Origin: Onchocerca lupi
Lineage: Eukaryota > Nematoda > Chromadorea > Rhabditida > Onchocercidae
Assembly: GCA_028564675.1 (NCBI GenBank)
Contig: JAOVVO010000241.1
Span: 42,059-106,058 of the forward strand
Length of the DNA: 64,000 bases
Direction: 5' to 3'
In this document: positions 50,481 to 62,779 of the stretch, one piece after another
Layout of the letters: the number at the start of each line of letters is the position of its first letter
Numbering within the stretch: position 1 is the first letter of the stretch
Position numbers and translations under genes: made by a program
The notes under the pieces: generated by a model
The model's database searches: none
What the model was told of the DNA's origin: nothing
The model's input: only the letters and a program-made list of their open reading frames with translations

Positions 50481-53400
50481 TATTTAAATGCACTAGCTCA
50501 CGGCTAGATAATATATATTAGCTATATATATATATGATTCATCACAATACTGGATTCATTAGTGGTAGATTCTTTGAATTTCAAATAATTTCAATGTATT
50601 GAACTATAATTTGAATATAGACATATAAACATATGTACACGTATGAACACGCAAGCATACCATGTTATATATACATATAAATATACGTAGAGAAATATAA
50701 GCATGCATTTGCATATTTGAATGGTAATTATATCTCTATTGTATTAGTATTAAATTAATTTACTGTTTTTTTCGTTGTGTTTTTTTCTTCAATTTTGAAA
50801 CTTTTTCTCATTTTTAAAATTTTTCATCAAATTTTAGATATTATGGTCATAAAAGATAGATATGATTCTCTCTAGTTATATTTTGTTTACCCATTTATGA
50901 ATCGTGCACTGTTTACATATATTCATTCAATAAGTTATTGATTGAATAAATTATTTCTGTATGATTTATATGTTTATTCTTTTGTTAAATTGTATCATTT
51001 GTTTACATTATTGGGTCAGCCATTATTCATCCATGAATTACTTATATATTAATAGCATATATTGATTTAAGTAATTATAAATTTCCTATCCTACGAATTG
51101 CTTTTTCATTAATAATTAATCACACATTTTTATCGATCCTTGAATTACTTCTATATTTCATAATTAATTACGAATTTATTGATTCGTGAATTACTTATGC
51201 ATTAAAAGCATATATTATTTTAATTAATTGCGGATTAATACTACTAAAAATATGAATTTTTTGCTTCTCTTTTATATAAGGTAAATTCGAACTTTGTAAG
51301 AAGTTCAAATCAGTTTTTCATTTGCTTTTTCCTTTTTTTTTTTTAAAACCAAATTCTTTTTGTATTAAAAATAAGAAAGAAAATAAGCAAATGAAAAATT
51401 ATATGTACCAAAAAAAAAAAAAAAAAAAAAAAATTAATGATATTTACATATTTTTGCAAAAAATTTCAAATTTTTATATTTTTATCAAAGAAACGGCATA
51501 TGAATTTCTTTTTATAAAGAAATAATAATGATACTGATAACAAAAAATAATAATAATAATAATAAACAACAATAACTATATTTGCATAAATTTGTTTATA
51601 TTATTAAATTAATTTATCATTTCCAATTAATAATAACTTTCCTATTTTATTTCTTATTTATTCCCTGCTTTTTCATCCTTTCATTTTTATTTATTTTTTC
51701 GTTTTTTTTTTTTAATTTTTTAAATTAAATCAATTTTACGCTAACAATTATTTCCTTAAATAATTCTTAAATTTATGATGCATTTCATTAAGTATATTCT
51801 TATATCATTATATAATATATGCAATTGTATGCTCTCATCAATAATTCATTGATGTGTTTTGCTAGTTAATTAGCTAATTTTGCATCATTTGATGTCAATA
51901 ATTCAATGTTTGCGTAAGAAGCGAAGATGCTGGAAAGCGGCGACCGCGGAATGGCGGGATAGCGGGGGAGAAGTGCGATGAAGGGATGAACTAATTCAGT
52001 ATGATAACGATGATATTTTGAAATTGGAATGATGACGGAGGCACAAATTACCATAAATCGATAAAATCGATAAGTTAATTAGCAACGACGTTTGTTGGAA
52101 TTGGATTTTTCACATTAATTTTGATTATATAATTTATAAATTTATTGGTTACTATAATGTATTATCTAAAATAATTATTAGTATCTGATTAATGATATTT
52201 GATTATTTGATTAACCATATTCGATTAAATCATTATTATATTTGATTAACATAGAAGTGCTATGCATGATGATTATCTGCTGATTTTTTGTTAACAGTAG
52301 TTTAAATGATTGTAAATGATAATTAAATGCTACGAAAAATAATGATTAATTATCATTGATAAATGATGATAAGTAAATTCCAAGTGACCATATGGCGATA
52401 AAGATAATTACTAGGTTATTATAAATGATAATACTCACTTTTTTGATTAAAATTAATATTAAATATGAGAATACTATTGTGATGATGTTTGTTATGATAA
52501 TGATAGTTGTAATTTATGATAATAGTGATAACGATGATAGTGATGATAATGATCGATTAATAAGTGATAATCGTTAAATTTACATTTTTAAAACTGAAGT
52601 TAAAAAAGGTTTCATTGTTAATTACTAATTAGTAAGAAATACTAGTAATATTTTTCAATTATTATTCATTTCGATTTTTTTAAATTTGAATTTAAATTTT
52701 TAGATATTCCATTTTCAATATGTATACTTATTTTAATATATATTGTTTGCAATCAGTTTATCAGTTAATTCATTCATACGCTATAAAATTAGTTTCAATT
52801 TTTAAATAGTTATATCAATTCCTAAGTTTACCTTCTTAATTTGTTTATATGAATTTAAATTATTTCCAAATTTGGTTTGAACTTCAAAAGACAAAAAATG
52901 GGAATAATTATTAAATATGCAACATTTAATATGCTTTTATAAATATAAAATCATTTTTATATCAAAACTTAGATTTTTCAAATTTAGATTTTTTTAAAGA
53001 TTTTAAAATTAACTTTTTTTGATTAATCATGAAATTTATGATAGTATAAATACAAATTTTTGAAATAAATTATTTTTAATTTGAATTATAGTTTGACGGA
53101 TTGTAATCATTTGATGAAAATTACAAACAAAAACTTTGACGTAATAATGCTGCTTCTCCTTTTTCCTAAAATTTAATAATATTTAATTTAAAAAAATTTT
53201 TTGTTTTGTATTTTTCAAAAATTTAAAATTTACCAAATTTCGGTGGAGAAATTCTTTTATTTTCTATTTCGTTTGCATAATGAATATAATTATATCGACT
53301 TGATCGTTTAGTTCATTTTAATGAGATTGGATAAAATTGAGTTGATCAAATATTTTGATTTTTGACCTCGATTTCTTTTCAATTTAACAAGTAATTAAGT

Positions 53401-53524
53401 AAATTGTAACTTTCACTTCGTTTTTTTTTTCCTTTTTTTCTGCTCCTGAAATTCTTCTCTCTTTCTATTTTACTTTTTCGTTTTTTTTTTCCTTTCAGTA
53501 ATTTTATTCTTTCCTCTAGAAAAA
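50481..53524. other. Intergenic with one GC-rich island
   Basis: AT-rich, apart from an island at 51911-51990 that is about 59% GC by my count. A GATAAT-rich stretch lies at 52290-52570. No gene model could be supported. Confidence 0.5.
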
Positions 53525-54075
53525 TTTACAATTAATCGAAAATTTCGTTCGATAATTATTCCCAATCAATCAAAAATTCAGTTCCATGATTAAGTATATT
53601 GAGTAATTAGTATTATTACATCGTATAAGAAATACTTTACAAAACAATAATACAGACATCGAATTTCTTTTTTTTTTTTTTTTTTTTTTAGAAATTAAAA
53701 ATGAAATTTTTAATTGAAATCGAATTTTATTCTTTCTTTCCAGAAAATTTCTAAATAATCGAGAATTTCGTTCAATAATTAATTTCAATCAATCGAAAAT
53801 TTCATTCGGTAAATAATTAATATAATTACATGTGCATAAATTTAATAGGTTACAAAATGATAAAAATTATAGGGATCAAATTGTTTCTCTTTTGGGAAAT
53901 TTTCAATTAATCGAAAATTTTCATTGGAAAATTGATTTCAGTCAATCAAAAATTCCATCCAGTAATTAAATATGAATATTTCATCCAGTAATTGAAGTAA
54001 ATTTAAATAATTATTATTATTTCATATATAAAAAATAGTTTACAAAACGATAAAAATATGGAAATGAAATTGATG
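53525..54075. repeat. Degenerate ~180-bp tandem repeat, about three units
   Basis: Each unit contains AATTAATCGAAAATTTCGTT, CAATCAATC(G)AAAATTTCAT, a coding-like ACAAAACGATAAAAAT piece and a CTTTTGGGAAAATTT or TCTTTCCAGAAAATTT piece. Confidence 0.6.
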
Positions 54076-54237
54076 AAACGTGCAAAATAGTCGAGACATT
54101 TCAGGATGAGAATTACAATGACCAATAAAATTCAAGATATCAGAGAGGGAAAAGAAGTCGAAGAGATGGTAAGAGAAAAAAAGAGGAAATGACCATTTAG
54201 TGGCCAATTCATCTGTCTATTTCAATTCAATCCTCGT

Positions 54238-54277
54238 CCATTCATTCATTCATCCATCCATCCATCCATCTACCCAT
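54238..54277. repeat. (CATT)n/(CATC)n tetranucleotide microsatellite
   Basis: CATTCATTCATTCATCCATC and onward, about ten units. Confidence 0.9.
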
Positions 54278-54552
54278 TCGTTGTAATAACTTTTCCCTTT
54301 TTAAAATGTATAACATCAAACATGGGAATTGTTTAACCTTTGAACTTTAATCTTTTAAAAATTTTTGAAAAAATTTTTCGATGAATTATTAAATTATTCC
54401 GTTATTTCAGTTTAAATAAATGAATCGAATTTTTCTTTTTTTTTTTTAATCTTTTCTTTTGATGAGATATTTTTGACCTTTGATTTTTCGGCGAACTTTT
54501 TTGATCTCCTTTAATCATTTGGTTTTAATTTGATGGGATTGAAGTTTTATAA

Positions 54553-55228
54553 ATGGAAAATTTCAATTTTTGCTTGATAATTCCAATTGAACCGAATAAG
54601 ATTTTCTTAATGAAATATTTCGTTTTTTCGATTTTCAATAAAAAGCATCGATTCGAATTAATCCAATCATATTTAATTGATGAAACATTTCGGTTTTTTA
54701 TTTTCAGTATGCCATCGATTCCAGTTGATCCAATAGAATTTTGTTAAGGAAACATTTCAATTTTTGATTTTCAATATACTGCTATCTCTAATGAAACAAT
54801 TTTTCGATTTTTGATTATTTTTTTGATTGTTGATTCTCGATATGCCATAAATTCCAATTGAACAAAAAAGATCTTGTTAATGAAACATTTCGGTTTTTTA
54901 ATTTTCGATATGCCACTGATTTCAATAGATCCAATAACGTTTAATTAATGAAATATTCCGATTTTTGATTTTTCGGTATTCTATCAATCCAAAATAATGC
55001 AATATAACATTTGGTCAGTGAAATATTTCGATCTTTGATTTTCGATATATTGTCGACCCATAATGAAATGGCTTCTTGATTTTTGATTGTTTTTTTCGAT
55101 TTTCAATTCTCGATATGTTATTGATTCTAATTAATCCAATAAGATTTCGTTGATGGAACATTTCGATTTTTGATTTTCAATATGCCATCCATTCCAATCG
55201 ACCCAATGAAGTTCAATTAATGAGTCAT
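54553..55228. repeat. Degenerate ~65-80-bp tandem repeat, about nine units
   Basis: Units carry in order GAAACATTTCGATTTTTGAT, TTTCGATATGCCATCGATTC and CAATTGATCCAATAAGATTT. Individual units diverge strongly but keep order and orientation. Confidence 0.75.
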
Positions 55229-55330
55229 CCCGAAAAATTCAAAATGATTAATTGATTAGTTAATTTAAAATCTTCTTTTTTCAATTTTCTTTGTTACTTT
55301 CTTCCGTATTACTTTTCTTTTCCTTACAGG

Positions 55331-55605
55331 TCCCTCGCCTCGTCGAACATACATTCCTATCACTCATATTTTCACGTTTCTTTTCGTCTTTTCGCAATTT
55401 GATCCATAACCACTTTGCTTGTGGTCAATTTTATGACGCATTCATAATTCGTAAAAAATTGCGTGCCGCACTTACGTGTGATTTCCAGCGCGAAGCTTTA
55501 GGTCAGGGCTTACGTGCAAGTGCGGAGGATTACGTGTCTTTTACGTATTACATCTCAAGTTCAAATATTCTGAATTCTTATTTTGCTCAGTCTTATCTGA
55601 TCTGA
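55331..55605 (+). other. Orphan exon-like island upstream of dip-2
   Basis: After a strong acceptor (TTTTCCTTACAG, ending 55330) one frame stays open for about 90 codons, while the other two stop within about 30 codons. The stretch is GC-richer than its flanks and contains PRLVEHTFL, FACGQFYDAFIIRKKL and CDFQREALGQGLRASAEDY. No family is recognised and no partner exon was found. It could be a 5' exon of dip-2 (perhaps untranslated), an exon of an unrecognised gene, or chance. Confidence 0.3.
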
Positions 55606-58600
55606 ATGTTCATGATAACATTAAGTTTATTTGAACTATTCATACAATTTATCCCTAATCCTCTCAGATATTATGTTCAAGTATTTTTTCTTATAACGCA
55701 TAGCATCACGTAAAAACGTAGAATCTAATGTGAAATTTATGTGAAGTTAGAGAAATTGAATGGAGTACAATTTTTCAAAAATATATAAAATGTAGGAAAA
55801 AACGTGAAAAATGTATTATATTTTGCTTAAGATTTATAAGGTTTCGAAAATATAGGATATTGTAATATAAGAAAGTTCATAGTTTGGTGAACAAAAGTCA
55901 TATTTGATTTTTTTACGCAATCATCTACGTACGAGGATTTCGTAATGCATTTATTATGAATGTTAAAATCACTTAATTTTTTAAAACACCAACAATTATA
56001 CGAGGAATTAACTTTAAATATATGAAGGTTCAAGTATATCTGTCAAAAACTTTTTAATTATATGCAGTTTTCTACGTAAGATTATCTATTATTACATGTC
56101 ATAATATGGTATTTACTAATAATTATGAAATTTGCTGAGTGATAATTCCCTGTTGTTATTCGATTTATCCATTTATTGATTTATCACTTTTATTTTATTT
56201 CTAACTTTAATATCTTTGATCAGCAATAGATGTTGCAAGAAAAATATAAAATGTTTTGTGTGACAAGTTTATAGACGAGAATATATAAAGTTTGATTTTA
56301 CATTCCTTCTTCTTTTTTTCACTTTCAACTATTGTAATCGAAGATTTTTGCTTATAGCTAACAAGTGATGCAGAAAGAGCGTAAAAAAAGTTACAAACTT
56401 TGCATGTTACGTGATTTCGGTCATAATTTTAAAAAACGTTGGACATGAATAAAACATATACAAACGTAACAAATGATAAGTATTCGAAACTATTCGTACA
56501 TTTGTTTCAGTGCAAAAGGAAAAAAAAAAAGAAACGAAAGATGAACATGAAGAAAAAGAGACCAGAAGTAATGAAAGTTTGTGAAATTTCAAAAATAATT
56601 TAATAAATTTGCCCAACAATCTATTTGTTGCGTACGAAAAAAAAAAAAACGAAGGGAAGGATAGATGAACTGGATATTGATGGCAATGTAGTAGCTAGTT
56701 ACTTTTTTTCTTGTAATTTTATTTTAAATTTCATTTTCTAATTTTATTTTAGAATCGAAAGAAAGTTTTAAATTTTGCTACGGAAATTATAATAAATAAT
56801 TTGCGATATTATATATTTTGAAATGAATGAATATATTGTATTCTTATATCTGTTCATTTATTCTGAAATTATGATTATATATATATTTTTTTCATTTATC
56901 TAAATAATATTAAGTTTTCAGTTGAAAAAAGAACAAATTAAAAAAAAAAAAAAAAGTATGTGAAAAATGTATCAATTTTTCTGTTAATTTAAATTCTTGT
57001 TACTTGTAAAATAAATTAAAATTATGTAGCAATAATTGAATTAATTGATACAGTAATTTACTCAAAGTAATTTTATATACTATAAATTCCTCGAAAATTT
57101 TAAATTATCCATTTTTAAGTAGTTATATATATTACTAGAAATGAAGCATTGAATATTGCGAATACTTAATATTTGCATATTTTGTTTTTTTTTTTTTTTT
57201 TTTTTTTTAATGACTGTTTAAATTTTTTAAGTACAAATTCACCCATATATCTGCTTGGAAAAATAGATACTATATATTTATTGCTTTAGAAAGTTTGTTT
57301 TTTTTTTCTTCCTCCCAAGCATTTAATTTTATTTTTCTAGCAGTTAAAGGATTTTAATGCTGTTCATGATGAATTATTTTATTTTTGCCATCTATTTCAA
57401 TTTACTAACTACTTTCCATGAAACTTATATAATATTAATTATTTGTATCTTTTGCATTGTATGCTTGTTATCTGATGATAATGATAATGATATATGATAT
57501 TGCAGGACGTTTCAACATTTATATCATTTTTTTCGATCTTGATGTTGAAATGATATAGCTAACGAACTATTCGGGATTTTTTCATTTATTGATCTTCTGG
57601 TCATATTATAGCTATATATGGACTGCTTAAAGTTATCTAAAGTAACAACAGCGTTGGAAATCATCTGCATATGCATATCATCTATATTTATTTAATCAGC
57701 ATATTAGCATTGATATGATATATCCCTGATTTATATGAGACTTTTGGGATATTTTAGCCTAATGTCCTTTGGACATTTTACAAATGATTTTTAATTTGAA
57801 TATAATTTAAAAAATTTTTTAGAATTGAATATGATCCGACTAATTGCCAGGTATTTTTATTTCAGTTTGATCATTTTAATCGAATTAGTTCTTCATTCAT
57901 TTTCTTTCTTTTTGTTTTTATTTTCCATTCACAACTAAAACAGTGGCATATCTATTTTATTATTAACTTATGGTCGTTTCAGAAATATGAAGAATTTACA
58001 TGCAGTTTTCATTTTTTTTTTATTTCTGTGAATTTCCATTTTTTTTTTTTTGTCTTTCTTTTTTTTTGGAGTTTCATGACTTAATTTTTTTTTGTTCTAT
58101 TTGGTAGAAAAATAGAAGAGGAAAATAGGAAGCTAATAAAGTTTTATATGTAGACTTCGATAAATTTTTTATATTATCGAAGACATAATAGAATTTATTG
58201 TAGTATTTATATTTCTATGCTTATATTTTGCTAAAAGAAAATTATGAAGCGTTTTATACTAAAAAAACATATGATAATCAACGTGAATATTATATTCGTA
58301 ATGTTTATTAGTAATTAATATATGAAGTATAATGAATTACAACAGTTTTATTTACCGAACATCAAGATGAAATAATTCACAAAGATTAGAAATTGTCGAA
58401 GATAATTAAATATTGTTATTATGAATATTGTAAAACATATTTTAGGATATTTGGGTTATTCTGTTTTGCATTCCTTTTTTTTTTTTCAAGACGATAAATA
58501 ATCCAACAAAATATAGCAATTATTTGTCTTTTCTGGATGTCAAAATTAAGTTTAGAAAGTCAGTCGTTAACATTCAATTTAATTTGAGAAGTATGATTTA

Positions 58601-58673
58601 AATTTCAAATGGTTTATTTCTCTTTTTTTTTTTTTTTCATTTTAAATTGTTCAAATGTTCCCATAGGTGTGGT
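55606..58673. other. Intergenic, no gene seen
   Basis: AT-rich with a T run at about 57183-57208. Confidence 0.55.
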
Positions 58674-58729
58674 GAACTGTGCGATCCGTTTCGTGTGCCA
58701 TATTTTCGATTAATATGTCAATGAAATTT
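58674..58729 (+). other. Orphan terminal-exon-like stretch
   Basis: After acceptor TTCCCATAG, one frame reads CGELCDPFRVPYFRLICQ and stops. The Cys spacing looks secretory, but nothing upstream could be joined to it. Chance remains likely. Confidence 0.2.
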
Positions 58730-59256
58730 TTGGAGATTTACTTATATTATTAATGGTTTATAGTATTTTAAAATGTCATAAATTTACAGAACGAAAAATG
58801 AAGGAACTCTTCGCAATATACTCCATTTCTTTCTTGTCATCTTTATCAGTCTTTATAAGTTTTTGTTATAGTTAACATGTTTCACAAGATAAATATAAAC
58901 AAATATATGGTATATAAATTCCTCAACAGTCGATAATTTTCATTTGTAGAAGTAATTAATTTTAAATTTTCATCGAATTTTGAACATAATTTAGAGAATA
59001 ACATAATTACATTGTAAATTTAAATTTCCATCTGGTATAAATTAGGGAAAATTTTTTTTTCTCGGGATTTTCCAGAATTTTATATGTTGGTTAGTTTTTA
59101 CTTCTCTATTTCTCGTGAATACTTTTGTACTTAAATAATTTATATCGTTTGGAACTATATTTTAATGGAACATTCGTGATTTACCGTGTTACGCTCTTTT
59201 TTTTTTTTTTTTTTTTTGTTTGATTTCTTATTTCTAAATAGTTGCTGATATTGCAG

Positions 59257-62200
59257 GCGGCAGAGGACGGTATCTTTAGGACCGTCAGGTTATTAGGTTA
59301 TTGTGATGGTTGACGCTATTGATATATCAAGTCTTCCATCTGATGTACGTGAACGCCTTGCTCAGCTTGATTTGGAGTTATCAGAAGGTACAGTATTTAG
59401 AAATATATGAAAATATATGTGAAGAAGTATATGAAATATATATGAAGAAAAAAAATATATGAAAAATGTTTTTATCTTTATTGATAAAAAAAATTTATTT
59501 TTCTGCCAATTTTATTCTAAGTCGGTGAGAATTATTCGGTTGCTTGGTGCAACTTTTTCATGGCCGCTGCCGATAATATAGCTATATATGAGTCATCTTA
59601 TACAGTAATCAAACCATTTTGTGTGTTCAAAATGTTTAATAATCATTTGTTTTTTTTCAGGCGACATTACGCAAAAAGGATATGATAAAAAAAGACAGTT
59701 ATTATTAGGACCTTATTTGCGAACACAAAGAGATGGTGTGATTTTTTTTTCTAAGTTAGAAAAATTTCCGTAATTTTTCTTTAAAAAAAAATATTAAACA
59801 ATAATACAAGAAAAAGAAAGAAAACGAGTTGGAATTCAACGGAAGAATGGTTTCTGCAACAACTAATATTAATCAAATGATGCTAAAAAATAATTGTGAA
59901 ACGGAGGATATAAATAAATTCAGAGCTATACTAGTACGAATAATGTTTATTTAGAAATTATTTGAAAATTTGACGAATGACTCTGAATTTTTTGTAGGTA
60001 ATAAAGCTGCTTCAAGTCCAAGTACAAGGGCACAAAGGAAACACCAACGGCGTCTTACGCGTGATGAATCACGTTTTCATTCTGGTATTCTTTCAGTTAA
60101 ACGCAACAGAATTGATGAACTTTCATATAATTTTTACTACAACGAATTTGTTACTGTAACTTCACGCATGTAATATTTACTGATAATTCTGTAGCTTTTG
60201 CTGAATAAGACAAAACTTATTGCGTCGAAACCTTTCGATTAGCACGTAGATCACCTGAATGAACTATCGTTTGTATTATTTGAAGTCATATTTAAGTGTA
60301 AAACTTGTTCTTTAAGTACGACTTCAAGAATATCTAATTCCAATTAATAATTCGTCTTCTTGGGTTTATCCACTTATCTTGAGTTTATTTAAAATTGTAC
60401 TAGAATTCTCTTCGACCATATAGGTCGTCAAATATTTATTGCCCATTGATAATCAGTGAGTCAATTGGATAGTTTTTTTTTTTTTTTTTTTTTTTTATAT
60501 ATAGTGAGCAACGTAGAACTTATTTTAAAAGTAATCACATAAGTCATATTTAGCTTGCAGTTACATCATCTTAGAAAATATGGCATCTTGAATGATTGAT
60601 GAATAACTTTTCAAACACGTAATAATTTTATTATTATGATTTTATCAAATGTTTGAGTATTTAAATCACTTTTCTTTTATTAGAAATAAATTATAAACAG
60701 TTAGCGAATTTCAGAAATACATGCTGAAGCAGTGCAGCAAGCATTAGCCGAATATTCCGAAGGTTTGTTATTTTCTTATTCTAATTTTGATAAAGAATAA
60801 ATTTACAAAAAATAGTATATAAAACAAATTGCTTTAAAGGATTGAGAAATAGAAAGAGATGAAAGAGGATCGCAGGAGGAATTAATGAGTGTTGCTTTAT
60901 CTAACTGATTCTTTATTTGTTACTAGTAGTATTAATAATGAAATAGATGAAACATCTGTTCAAAACTAATAAAGAAAAAGGCAAAGAAAAAGAATATTGA
61001 AATAATAAATAATGCTTTTGTTTCAAAATTTTATAGTATTGTTTTTAATTTTGCAGGGAAAAAAGAAAAGCCGAACATTTTGCCACCCGTAAAACGACGT
61101 GGTACTGAGACGAAACGAGAAAGACGTCGAGCATCTGGTAATTCTACAAATATATTTTCAGTGGTTTGGTTACATAAACTTCGTTATACTATGAAAATTC
61201 ATAAATCTTTTCGATTTTGAATTGTCTCCTTCACATCTTTTGCTCAATATGAAAATTTTTTCGGACCTAAAATATTTAAATAGTTGAAATTTGCTATCTT
61301 TCAAGAAAATAGCTCAGTTCTTAATAACTTTGAAAATTTTAGTTTTATAAAAAAGATATTAAATATCAGATTGAAATGTTATTATGCAGATAGCAGTTCC
61401 GAGGATGATAGCATGTTTGGTAGTACTGATCGTAGCAAGGGTACATCATCAACATTGTCATTAAATGAACTGCAAAAGAAGGGTTTAACAGATGACTCTC
61501 AAAAATCAGGTAAAACTTTCGTTTGTTCTTTTTACTAAATATACTAAAATACTAAAATATGAAGAAGTTGAAGGTTTTAAGTGAATGAAAAATTTTTTCT
61601 TATTATATAAGACATAATTAATTTGATGACAGAAAGTACGACTAATGTAGCAAAGGTTTTGCTTGTATTTTCTCGTGGAAAAAGTCGAATTTTTGAATTC
61701 TAAAATTTTAGATGCTTCATCTTTTGCTTTACCTTCTGATATTACAACTGCTGTGACAAATGGGGCTGTAGTGCGAAAGGTATTTCAAGATCGGAGAAAA
61801 CAAGTAATATTTGCAAATCAAATAGTAGTTTGAACTTAATAATTTTCGGTGTATTTATTTGCTATTTTATCATCTAGAAAGTGTTTGAAGTTGTGTTATT
61901 TCATGATATAATTTATTAACAAGTCCTGTGTTTGATGATTTTAATGCATGAAGCGGTTCGCTTATAATCATTTTAAACTTCAAGAATTCTATCAACTTTT
62001 CAGTATTTTAGTGAATAATGACAGAATTACCAAGCACATTTCGAACTTCTTTCTTTTGGTACTTAACATATAATTATATGTATATCAATTTACTTTCGAC
62101 AAATTAATACAAGGACGTTTCATATTTTCAGAAGACTAATGATGATAACTGGCAGGACAAGAAGATTATAAAGGAAAATGAGCGAAATGCCATGAAGAAA

Positions 62201-62779
62201 GTGATGGATACAGAAGAAAACTTATTGAAGAATGATGTCATTTACGCAAATGACGGTGCAGAAAGTGATGTAGCTATAACAAATATAACCAGTCAAGATT
62301 ATCAGAACGCAGTTGTGCGTAAGTTATTTTGAAATTCCCTATATGAAGGACAATTCGTTTATTAATCAATTTTGACATTGATAGTATTTTAACATGTATA
62401 GGATTATATTCTCTTGAATTTTTTGATAAGCGAATAATTTAAATTCAATTTTGTAATTTCTACAAACTAGGAAATCTTTTTTAAAATTTGATAACTCAGA
62501 ATTTTATTCCTTTATTTTATATACTTATAAATATTCTATATTAGATCATGATTGTTGTTAAGCTTTTTCCAAACATCCATTTGCAGCCTGCCATACAGTT
62601 TTACTATCACTAGAGCTTATGATGCATTGATTAATTGACGAATATTTTTTAATTAAAGTGACTTTGTGGCTAAATTTTTATCAGTGAATGAGAAGGATTT
62701 TAATTTAGTTTCCTCATTGTCAGCGCTGAAACCCGTCAGAGTTTCATTGAAAATTCAACAATTAGTGCATTCATTACAG
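59257..62779 (+). CDS. dip-2: Disco-interacting protein 2 (DIP2) orthologue, 5' part with DMAP1-binding domain (continues off right edge)
   Basis: A 49-nt leader follows acceptor GATATTGCAG, then ATG at 59306. Coding exons: 59306-59387, 59661-59735, 59998-60084, 60715-60762, 61057-61137, 61390-61509, 61712-61803, 62132-62318, 62685-62779, all phase-consistent (289 codons so far). The start reads LPSDVRERLAQLDLELSEGD followed by ITQKGYDKKRQLLL, the hallmark of the DIP2 DMAP1-binding domain. AQRKHQRRLTRDESRFHS and IHAEAVQQALAEYSE complete that region. A basic, low-complexity linker (VKRRGTETKRERRRASG, then an acidic/Ser stretch) follows, and the last exon ends SLKIQQLVHSLQ, matching the DIP2 linker. 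Family knowledge: DIP2 proteins carry two AMP-binding (adenylate-forming) domains, implicated in lipid metabolism and in neuronal branching and regeneration; both would lie to the right of the window. Exon 7 has an alternative donor at 61780 that would drop 8 residues (VFQDRRKQ) in frame. Confidence 0.93.
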
